Source: Pseudomonadota bacterium (GTDB taxonomy: Bacteria > Pseudomonadota > Gammaproteobacteria > Burkholderiales > Burkholderiaceae_C). From it: a DNA stretch of 11,351 nt. The translations under genes and the position numbers were made by a program. This document shows positions 5,531 to 11,351 of this stretch, piece by piece. The stretch lies in the NCBI GenBank assembly GCA_023410975.1, contig JAEYPG010000397.1:1-11351 (forward strand), written 5' to 3'. Positions within the stretch are counted from its first letter, which is position 1; the number at the start of each line of letters is the position of its first letter. Below the pieces are notes generated by a model that worked only from the letters and a program-made list of their open reading frames with translations, ran no database searches and had not been told where the DNA came from.

Positions 5531-6298
5531 ATGCAGATCCAGGACCGCAACTTCATCGTCACGGGCAGCGGCTCGGGACTGGGTGCCGCCACGGCGCGCC
5601 GCCTGGTGGCCGGCGGAGCACGTGTAATGCTCGTCGACCTGAACGTCGAGGCCGGCGCCGCGCTGGCGGCCGAGCTCGGCGCCCAGGCCCGTTTCGTCGC
5701 GGCCGACGTGTCGGATGCCGCCGGCGCCGAGGCCGCGCTGGCCGAGCTGCGCAGCGCCTTCGGCCCGTTGCACGGGCTGGTCAACTGTGCCGGCGTCGCA
5801 CCGGCGGAGAAAGTGCTGGGCCGCGACGGCCCGCACAAGCTGGAGAGCTTTGCGCGCACCGTGCAGATCAACCTCATCGGCACCTTCAACATGCTGCGCC
5901 TGGCCGCGGCCGCCATGGCCGAGAGCGCGCCCGGACCCGACGGCGAGCGCGGCGTGATCATCAATACTGCGTCGGTCGCGGCTTTCGATGGACAGATCGG
6001 GCAGGCCGGCTACGCCGCCTCCAAGGGCGGCGTGGTGGCGATGACGCTGCCCATCGCCCGCGAGCTGGCGCGCCACGGCATCCGCGTGGTCGCCATCGCG
6101 CCCGGGATCATGGAAACGCCCATGCTCAAGGGCATGCCCACCGAGGTGCAGGACGCGCTCGGGAAGATGGTCCCGTTCCCTTCGCGCCTGGGCCGCCCGG
6201 ACGAGTTCGCGGGCCTGGTGCAGCACATCGTCGAGAACAGCTACCTCAACGGCGAAGTGATCCGCCTCGACGGCGCGATCCGCATGGCGGCCAAATGA
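5531..6298 (+). CDS. Short-chain dehydrogenase, 3-hydroxyacyl-CoA dehydrogenase type II-like
   Basis: Encodes 255 residues, the usual SDR length. The Rossmann motif TGSGSGLG is at 11-18, and D36 at the end of strand 2 (VDLN) predicts NAD+ rather than NADP+. NCAG (85-88) replaces the usual NNAG/NAAG, and the structural Asn is N114. The catalytic Ser-Tyr-Lys set is S148, Y161 and K165 (INTASVA; YAASKGG). The region FDGQIGQAGYAASKGGVV (152-169) with MTLPIAREL, APGIMETPML and the end LNGEVIRLDGAIRM is characteristic of the human HSD17B10-like group. That group oxidises 3-hydroxyacyl-CoA or 2-methyl-3-hydroxybutyryl-CoA in fatty-acid and isoleucine breakdown. It stands alone, with no thiolase or acyl-CoA dehydrogenase in the window, so its link to the left-block pathway is unproven. 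The next gene is convergent. Confidence 0.9.
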   Translation: MQIQDRNFIVTGSGSGLGAATARRLVAGGARVMLVDLNVEAGAALAAELGAQARFVAADVSDAAGAEAALAELRSAFGPLHGLVNCAGVAPAEKVLGRDGPHKLESFARTVQINLIGTFNMLRLAAAAMAESAPGPDGERGVIINTASVAAFDGQIGQAGYAASKGGVVAMTLPIARELARHGIRVVAIAPGIMETPMLKGMPTEVQDALGKMVPFPSRLGRPDEFAGLVQHIVENSYLNGEVIRLDGAIRMAAK

Positions 6299-6351
6299 AG
6301 CCTCGGGAGAGCGCAAGCTGATTCCGGGCCCGGTCGAGGAGGCGCCAATGG

Positions 6352-6373
6352 CAGCGCCGGCGCCGCGGCGCTG
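6352..6373. terminator. Possible bidirectional terminator between the convergent SDR and pgi genes
   Basis: CAGCGCC, an 8-base loop and GGCGCTG form a perfect 7-bp stem inside the 82-base gap between two converging genes, 7 bases beyond the pgi stop. There is no T-run on either side. Its location supports a terminator role more than its strength does. Confidence 0.4.
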
Positions 6374-6380
6374 ACCGGCA

Positions 6381-7979
6381 TCAGTCGCGCAGCCTCGCCA
6401 GCAGCCCGGCCGTGGAGGCGTCCAGCCCCGCCACATCACCGCTGCCCAGGCGTGGCAACAGGTCGCCGGCCAGGGCCTTGCCCAGCTCCACGCCCCACTG
6501 GTCGAAGCTGTTGATGCCCCAGATCGCACCGCTGGTGAAGACGCGGTGCTCGTACAGCGCGACCAGCGCCCCCAGCGCCGCGGGCGTCAGCCGCTCCAGC
6601 AGCAGCGTGGTGCTGGGCCGGTTGCCGGGGAAGCTGCGGTGCCGCGCCAGCACCGACGGGTCCAGCGTGGCCGAGGCGGTGGGCGCCTTCTCGTTGACGG
6701 CCTGTGCCGAGGTCTTGCCGATCATCAGCGCGCGGCTTTGCGCCAGCCCGTTGGCCAGCAGCTTGACGTGCATCTCCGGCAAGCCGTGCGTGGGCCACTT
6801 CACGAGGACGATCTCCACCGGCACCGTCTCGGTGCCCTGGTGCAGCATCTGGAAGTAGGCGTGCTGGCCGTTGGTGCCGGGCTCGCCCCAGACCACCGGG
6901 CTGGTGTGGAAGGGCAGCAGGTCGCCGGTTGAATCCACGCGCTTGCCGTTGGACTCCATCTCCAGCTGCTGCAGGTACGCCGGCAGGCGCCGCAAGCCCT
7001 GGTGGTAGGGCGCGACGCTGCGGCTGGTGAAGCCGTGGAAATTGCGGTACCAGACGTCGACCAGACCCAGCAGCACCGGCAGGTTGCGCTCCAGCGGCGC
7101 CGTGGCGAAGTGCCGGTCCATGGCATGAGCGCCGGCCAGCAGGGAGCGGAAATTGTCCGCGCCGAGTGCGATGGCGATGGGCAGCCCGATCGCGCTCCAC
7201 AGCGAGTAGCGCCCGCCCACCCAGTCGCGGAAGCCGAAGGTGGTCGTGATGCCGAACGCCGCCGCTGCGGCCACGTTGGTGGTGGTGGCGGCGAAGTGGC
7301 GCGCGATGTCGCTGCCGCCCTGCGCCAGGAACCAGTCCTTCGCCACCTGCGCATTGGCCATCGTCTCCTGCGTGGTGAAGGTCTTGCTGGCCACGATGAA
7401 CAGCGTTTCCTCGGCCTTGAGGTGCCGCAGCACCGAGGCGATGTCGTGGCCGTCCACGTTGCTGACGAAGTGGAACTGCAGCCCCGGATGCACGAAGGCG
7501 TCCAGGGCCGGCAGCACCATCTGCGGCCCCAGGTCGCTGCCGCCGATGCCGATGTTCACGACGTGGCGCAAGCGGCCGTCGGCCCGGATGGATTCGGCAT
7601 AGGCCAGCATCGCGTCCAGCGTGCCGTGCACCTCGTCGGAAAACGGCCCTTGGCCCCGCGGTGCGCGCAGCGCGGTGTGCAGCACGGCACGGCCTTCGGT
7701 GGCGTTGACCGGCGCGCCGTCCAGCATGGCGTCGCGGCGCTGCTCCAGGCCGCACTCGCGGGCCAGCTCCAGCAGCAGAGCCAGGCTCTCGGCGTCCACC
7801 AGGTTCTTGGACAGGTCGGCAAAGACCTCCGGCGCCTGCAGGCTCAGGCGCTCGAAGCGGCCGGGGTCGGCGGCGAAGGCCTCGCGCAGCTCGAAGCGGC
7901 GCTGGTGCCGCTCGAAGTGCCCGCGCAGCGCGGTCCAGGCGGCGGTGCGGTCGCAACGGGGTGAATTTCTAGGCTCCAT
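6381..7979 (-). CDS. pgi: Glucose-6-phosphate isomerase
   Basis: Encodes 532 residues, within the normal range for bacterial Pgi; it interconverts glucose-6-phosphate and fructose-6-phosphate in the cytoplasm. The phosphate-binding region shows NIGIGGSDLGP (142-152) and SKTFTTQETMAN (198-209). PGI signature 1 is DWVGGRYSLWSAIG (252-265) and signature 2 is FDQWGVELGK (492-501). Expected catalytic residues are present: E342 in MESNGKR (proton transfer), H373 in GQHAYFQ and K501. The start is supported by AGGAG 9 bases upstream (7989-7993). It is the last gene of the minus-strand unit, 27 bases after the GapN-like gene, so cotranscription is very likely. In many Comamonadaceae, which tend to lack phosphofructokinase, Pgi mainly feeds fructose-6-phosphate back into the oxidative or Entner-Doudoroff branch; that is background, not visible here. 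Confidence 0.97.
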   Translation of the reverse strand: MEPRNSPRCDRTAAWTALRGHFERHQRRFELREAFAADPGRFERLSLQAPEVFADLSKNLVDAESLALLLELARECGLEQRRDAMLDGAPVNATEGRAVLHTALRAPRGQGPFSDEVHGTLDAMLAYAESIRADGRLRHVVNIGIGGSDLGPQMVLPALDAFVHPGLQFHFVSNVDGHDIASVLRHLKAEETLFIVASKTFTTQETMANAQVAKDWFLAQGGSDIARHFAATTTNVAAAAAFGITTTFGFRDWVGGRYSLWSAIGLPIAIALGADNFRSLLAGAHAMDRHFATAPLERNLPVLLGLVDVWYRNFHGFTSRSVAPYHQGLRRLPAYLQQLEMESNGKRVDSTGDLLPFHTSPVVWGEPGTNGQHAYFQMLHQGTETVPVEIVLVKWPTHGLPEMHVKLLANGLAQSRALMIGKTSAQAVNEKAPTASATLDPSVLARHRSFPGNRPSTTLLLERLTPAALGALVALYEHRVFTSGAIWGINSFDQWGVELGKALAGDLLPRLGSGDVAGLDASTAGLLARLRD

Positions 7980-7988
7980 CAGCGAGGG

Positions 7989-7993
7989 CTCCT
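7989..7993 (-). promoter_or_regulatory. Ribosome binding site of pgi
   Basis: AGGAG on the minus strand, 9 bases before the pgi ATG and inside the 27-base gap behind the GapN-like gene. It can pair with a nearby CCTC in the same gap (GAGG-GCT-CCTC on the plus strand), but the stem is only 4 bp. Confidence 0.6.
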
Positions 7994-8006
7994 CAAGGCG
8001 GTCGGG

Positions 8007-9632
8007 TCAGAACAGGAAGCCGGTGTGCACGAAGCGCGAGCGGTGCTCCTCGACGATGGCGTTGAGCAGCTGCGTGTTGGCCTCGGTCTGCCGGGCCGCG
8101 ACCATCGAGCGGATGGAGAAGGCGCGCAGGGCGTCGGTAACGGACAGCGTTCCCTCGGCCGAGTCCTTGCGGCCGGCGAAGGGGAACACGTCCGGGCCGC
8201 GCTGGCATTGCGAGTTGAGGTTGACGCGGCAGACCTGGTTGACCAGCGGGTCGATCAGCGCGCCCAGCTGCGCCGGGTCGCTGCCGAAGAGGCTGACCTG
8301 CTGGCCGTGCTCGGACGTCACCACGTACTGCAGCGCCTCTTCCACGTCCTCGAAGTCGGCCACCGGCACCAGCGGGCCGAACTGCTCCTCGCGGTAGAGC
8401 TGCATGCCTTCGCGCACCGGGTACACCAGCGCCGGGCGATACAGCGTGACGCAGGACTCGCCGCCGCCGGGGTTGAGCACCCGCGCGCCTTTCTCCTGCG
8501 CATCGTGCAGCGCCTCGTCCATGTACGCGGTGCGGTGCGGGCCGGGCAGCGGCGTGATCTGCACGCCGTCCTCCCAGGGCATGCCGACCTTGAGCGCGTC
8601 GATGGCCGCGCTCAGCCGCTGCAGGAAAGGCTGCACGATGGAGCTGTGCACCAGCAGCATCTTCAGCGCCGTGCAGCGCTGGCCGTTGAAGGACAGGGCG
8701 CCGGCCACGCACTCGCGCACGGCCAGGTCCAGGTCGGCATCGGGCAGCACGATGGCGGCGTTCTTGGCGTCCAGGCCCAGCACCGCGCGCAGCCGGTTCG
8801 ACTTCGGGTGCTGCTTCTTGAGGTGGTCGGCGATCCGGCTGGAGCCTATGAGCGCCAGCACGTTGACCTGCCCCGAGGCCAGCAGGCGCGGCACGACCAG
8901 CGAGCCCGGCGCGTAGATGGTGTTGACCACGCCCGGCGGGAAGGCGCTGCGGAAGGCCTCCAGCAGCGGCGCGAACAGCAGCGTGCCGTACTGCGGCGGC
9001 TTGAACACCACCGTGTTGCCCATCAGCAGCGCGGGGATCAGCGTGGCGAAGGTTTCGTTCAGCGGGTAGTTGTAGGGCCCCATGCACAGCACCACGCCCA
9101 GCGGGGTGCGGCGGATCTGCCCGGCGAAGCCTTCCGCCTGCGCGAAGCGGGAGCTGTCGTTGTCCAGGGCTTTCAGCGCGGCGATGGTGGCCTCGATGTA
9201 CTCCAGCGTGCGGTCGAACTCCTTGCGCGAGTCGGCCAGGCTCTTGCCGATCTCCCACATGATCAGCCGCACCACGGTTTCGCGCTGTGCGGCCATCTGC
9301 CGGGTGAAGCTCTGCATGCAGGCGATGCGCTGCGCCGTGCTCATGGTGGGCCACTCGCCGCGGCCGTGGTCCCAGGCGCGCACGGCAGCGGCCAGCGCCT
9401 GGTCGCTCTGCTCCACGCCCATCACCGGCACGCTGCCGATCTCCACCTGCCGCACGCTGCCGTCGCTCTTGCGTTCGCAGATGGGAGACAGCACCGGGCG
9501 GCATTCGCCGTCCCAGCGCACCAGCTCGCCGTCGAGCACGGAGACGCGCTGGTGGATGGGCTCGCTCAGGCGGTGCGCCTCGGGGATCTGGTCGGGGGTG
9601 GGGAAAAGCTGCTTCAGGCTGTGGGTGTCCAT
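8007..9632 (-). CDS. gapN: NADP-dependent glyceraldehyde-3-phosphate dehydrogenase-like enzyme (non-phosphorylating, aldehyde dehydrogenase superfamily)
   Basis: Encodes 541 residues, longer than the usual 475-500 residue GapN because of extensions at both ends. GapN oxidises glyceraldehyde-3-phosphate with NADP+ and water straight to 3-phosphoglycerate, making NADPH instead of ATP. ALDH landmarks: MGPYNYPLNETFATLIPAL (184-202, oxyanion-hole N188), VVFKPP (208-213, cofactor K211), GSSRIADH (263-270), SFNGQRCTALK (314-324, nucleophile C320) and REEQFGP (414-420). The segment GLDAKNAAIVLPDADLDL (286-303) aligns with the ELGGK box, but the general-base Glu position is Gly286. I assign GapN because the protein matches my memory of Burkholderiales proteins so named and sits between zwf and pgi; the substrate is not proven. 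ATG at 9632 is chosen because the family begins MDTHSLKQLFP; a GTG at 9680 is in frame but lies within the leader inverted repeat. Shine-Dalgarno is poor. Confidence 0.85.
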   Translation of the reverse strand: MDTHSLKQLFPTPDQIPEAHRLSEPIHQRVSVLDGELVRWDGECRPVLSPICERKSDGSVRQVEIGSVPVMGVEQSDQALAAAVRAWDHGRGEWPTMSTAQRIACMQSFTRQMAAQRETVVRLIMWEIGKSLADSRKEFDRTLEYIEATIAALKALDNDSSRFAQAEGFAGQIRRTPLGVVLCMGPYNYPLNETFATLIPALLMGNTVVFKPPQYGTLLFAPLLEAFRSAFPPGVVNTIYAPGSLVVPRLLASGQVNVLALIGSSRIADHLKKQHPKSNRLRAVLGLDAKNAAIVLPDADLDLAVRECVAGALSFNGQRCTALKMLLVHSSIVQPFLQRLSAAIDALKVGMPWEDGVQITPLPGPHRTAYMDEALHDAQEKGARVLNPGGGESCVTLYRPALVYPVREGMQLYREEQFGPLVPVADFEDVEEALQYVVTSEHGQQVSLFGSDPAQLGALIDPLVNQVCRVNLNSQCQRGPDVFPFAGRKDSAEGTLSVTDALRAFSIRSMVAARQTEANTQLLNAIVEEHRSRFVHTGFLF

Positions 9633-9647
9633 GGCTCTACAGGGGTG

Positions 9648-9691
9648 GTGTCCGCGCAAGATGAAAAGGCCAGGGCGCACGCCGCGGACAC
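9648..9691. repeat. 9-bp perfect inverted repeat in the zwf-gapN spacer
   Basis: GTGTCCGCG (9648-9656) and CGCGGACAC (9683-9691) are exact reverse complements separated by 26 bases. The near arm lies 15 bases upstream of the gapN ATG. The wide spacing suits a two-site protein operator or a looped leader structure better than a terminator. Confidence 0.4.
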
Positions 9692-9752
9692 GGGCGCCTC
9701 GATGTGAAGTGCGGGCAACGCGAAGGCCTTCAGGCTCCAGTCCGTCCGCCGC

Positions 9753-11231
9753 TCATTGCTCCTCGGCCCAGGTAAAACCGTCGCGCGCCACGAGGGCGCT
9801 GGCGGCGGCCGGGCCCCAGCTGCCGGCGGCGTAGGGGCGTGGGCCCTGGCCGGCGGCGTCGTCCTCGCGCCAGGCCTGCAGCACCGGCTCGACCCAGCGC
9901 CACGCTTCCTCCTGCTCGTCGCTGCGCACGAACAGGTTCAAGCGGCCGCGGATGGCCTCCAGCAGCAGCCGCTCGTAGGCGCCGACGCGGTCCTCGAAGA
10001 AGGCCTGCTCGAAGTCCAGGTCCAGGCTCACGGGGCTCAGCGCCTGCGGGCCCGAGTGGCCCTTGGCGGCGAGCAGGTGCAGCTCCAGCCCGTCCTCGGG
10101 CTGCAGCTTGATCACCAGCCGGTTGGCCGGATGCGGGCCCGGAAAGATCGGGTGCGGCACGGCGCGGAAGTTCACGACGATGTAGGCCGTCCCCGCCGCC
10201 AGCCGCTTGCCCGTGCGCAGGTAGAAGGGCACGCCGGCCCAGCGCCAGTTGCACACCTCGGTGCGCAGCGCCACGAAGGTCTCGCAGCGGCTGTGCGCCG
10301 GCACCTTCACCTCCTCGGCGTAGCCGGGCACCACGCGGCCTTCGCACACGCCGGCGCGGTACTGGCCGCGCACCACGTCGCGCCGCGCGCTCTCCGGCGT
10401 GAAGGGCTTCAGCGCCTGCAGCACCTTGAGCTTCTCGTTGCGGATGGCATCGGCATCCGCCGTGGAGGGCGGTTCCATGGCGATCATGGTCAGCAGTTGC
10501 AGCGCGTGGTTCTGCACCATGTCCCGCAAAGCGCCGGTGCGCTCGTAGAACTCGCCGCGCGTGCCCACGCCCAGCACTTCAGCCAGCGTGATCTCGATGC
10601 TGGCGATGCTCTCGCGCCGCCACAGCGGCTCGAACAGCGCGTTGCCGAAGCGCAGCGCCGTGAGGTTCTGCACCGCAGACTTGCCGAGGTAGTGGTCGAT
10701 GCGCAGCGCCTGCGATTCGCTGAACACCGCCCCCACGGCGCGGTTGATGGCGCGGGCGCTTTCCAGGTCGTGGCCCAGCGGCTTCTCCAGCACCACGCGC
10801 ACCTCGGGCCCGTTCAGGCCCACGGCGCCGAGTTGTTCGCAGATCTGCGGGAAGAGATGGGGGCTGGTGGCCAGGTAGAACACGATCGAGTCGGCGGCGG
10901 TGTCGCGGCCCTCGGCCGTCCTGGGTTCCTTCAGCCAGCGCTGCAGCCGCTGGTAGTGCTCCGCCTGCGCCAGGTCCACCTGCAGGTAGTGCACCTGTTC
11001 GGCGAAGCTTTCAAAAGCTTCGGCCGAGGGGCGGGTGGGGCCGGACAGGTCCTGGAAACGCTGCTGCAGCCAGTCGCGGTACGCGGCGCTGTCCATCGGC
11101 TCGCGCGACACGGCCAGGATGCGCCCGCCCGCGGGCAGCGTGCCGTGGCGCCAGGCCTGGAACAGGGCCGGCATGAGCTTGCGCCAGGCCAGGTCGCCGG
11201 TGCCGCCGATGAGGACGAGGTCGAAGGACAT
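9753..11231 (-). CDS. zwf: Glucose-6-phosphate 1-dehydrogenase
   Basis: Encodes 492 residues, typical for bacterial Zwf, which oxidises glucose-6-phosphate to 6-phosphogluconolactone with NADP+ (or NAD+), the entry to the pentose-phosphate and Entner-Doudoroff routes. The Rossmann motif is GGTGDLAWRKL (9-19). EKPLGHDL is at 149-156, the substrate-binding signature RIDHYLGKS at 177-185, RGEFYERTGALRDMVQNH at 225-242 with catalytic H242, and YLRTGKRL at 337-344. The C-terminus keeps YAAGSWGP (467-474). The residue after GK in the signature is Ser, where E/Q/K is usual. ATG at 11231 is chosen because GGAG lies 5 bases upstream and the family begins MSFDLVLIGG; a TTG 24 bases upstream is in frame but weaker. 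It heads the minus-strand unit; no 6-phosphogluconolactonase, edd or eda follows in the window. Confidence 0.97.
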   Translation of the reverse strand: MSFDLVLIGGTGDLAWRKLMPALFQAWRHGTLPAGGRILAVSREPMDSAAYRDWLQQRFQDLSGPTRPSAEAFESFAEQVHYLQVDLAQAEHYQRLQRWLKEPRTAEGRDTAADSIVFYLATSPHLFPQICEQLGAVGLNGPEVRVVLEKPLGHDLESARAINRAVGAVFSESQALRIDHYLGKSAVQNLTALRFGNALFEPLWRRESIASIEITLAEVLGVGTRGEFYERTGALRDMVQNHALQLLTMIAMEPPSTADADAIRNEKLKVLQALKPFTPESARRDVVRGQYRAGVCEGRVVPGYAEEVKVPAHSRCETFVALRTEVCNWRWAGVPFYLRTGKRLAAGTAYIVVNFRAVPHPIFPGPHPANRLVIKLQPEDGLELHLLAAKGHSGPQALSPVSLDLDFEQAFFEDRVGAYERLLLEAIRGRLNLFVRSDEQEEAWRWVEPVLQAWREDDAAGQGPRPYAAGSWGPAAASALVARDGFTWAEEQ

Positions 11232-11351
11232 GGAATCTCCAGGAGGCAATGACAAGGGACGAGCCGGGCCGAACCGGGCCGCTGGACGGGCCGGCCAGGC
11301 TCAAGACCAAGTGCTGCCAAAGCCCGCCCAGGCACAGGCCGGGCGGCGGCC
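11232..11351 (-). promoter_or_regulatory. zwf upstream region (no promoter recognised)
   Basis: The last 120 bases hold the zwf ribosome binding site (GGAG at 11237-11240) and presumably its promoter, but I see no convincing -35/-10 pair and no HexR-like palindrome. The motif CGGGCCG occurs three times (11265-11271, 11275-11281, 11287-11293), the first two exactly 10 bases apart. No coding sequence is supported here. Confidence 0.3.

Noticed and set aside
3576..5627. A 683-codon plus-strand frame across Ldh2, LysR and the SDR
   Set aside because: Arg/Ala/Gly-rich shadow that crosses three recognisable genes in the wrong frame and their intergenic gaps.
9633..9680. GTG start of the GapN-like protein at 9680
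   Set aside because: The added 16 residues run through the inverted repeat and do not resemble the family, whose members begin at the MDTHSLKQLFP segment.
9722..9731. Palindrome GAAGGCCTTC after the zwf stop
   Set aside because: Only 10 bases with no loop, so it cannot form a stable hairpin; no T-run follows.
8025..11252. Two long plus-strand frames (8025-9707 and 9756-11252) opposite gapN and zwf
   Set aside because: Histidine-, glutamine- and leucine-rich mirror translations without motifs; the minus-strand products are textbook ALDH and G6PD sequences.

Overview
The window is very GC-rich, with strong G/C preference at third codon positions. Its gene content (two Bug/TctC-type binding proteins, an RraA-type protein, and an ATG-led GapN-like dehydrogenase next to zwf and pgi) points to a betaproteobacterium of the Burkholderiales, most likely Comamonadaceae or a close relative. 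This assignment is inferred from protein style, not from a marker gene. No rRNA, tRNA, insertion sequence, CRISPR array or origin is visible.

Left block (1-6298), accessory carboxylate or aromatic catabolism. The window opens inside an FAD-dependent hydroxylase. A secreted Bug-type binding protein follows; its N-terminal and central parts are family-like, but its C-terminus is atypical and runs antisense into the next gene. A convergent gene encodes an RraA / 4-hydroxy-2-oxo-acid-aldolase-like protein. Divergent from it, across a 277-base control region, lies a tight unit: an intact Bug protein, an Ldh2-family (malate/L-lactate/ureidoglycolate dehydrogenase type) oxidoreductase coupled by an ATGA overlap, then a LysR-type regulator. 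After a spacer with a 14-bp perfect hairpin comes an SDR very like 3-hydroxyacyl-CoA dehydrogenase type II. A plausible reading, inferred only, is that Bug captures an organic acid, Ldh2 interconverts a 2-hydroxy and 2-oxo acid, the RraA-like protein cleaves or decarboxylates the oxo acid, and the LysR protein controls the set from the divergent region.

Right block (6381-11231), central sugar metabolism on the minus strand. The order of transcription is zwf (glucose-6-phosphate dehydrogenase), a GapN-like NADP-dependent aldehyde dehydrogenase, then pgi (glucose-6-phosphate isomerase). The gapN-to-pgi gap is 27 bases and the zwf-to-gapN gap is 120 bases, holding a 9-bp inverted repeat. Pgi supplies glucose-6-phosphate, Zwf oxidises it with NAD(P)+, and the GapN-like enzyme could oxidise glyceraldehyde-3-phosphate directly to 3-phosphoglycerate, so the unit looks organised around NADPH supply. 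The two blocks converge at 6299-6380, where a short hairpin may terminate both.

I did not find a clearly new defence or mobile system. The points most worth checking are the abnormal, convergently overlapping Bug gene, the undefined hydroxy-acid pathway, the GapN-like enzyme without the usual catalytic glutamate, and several intergenic hairpins.
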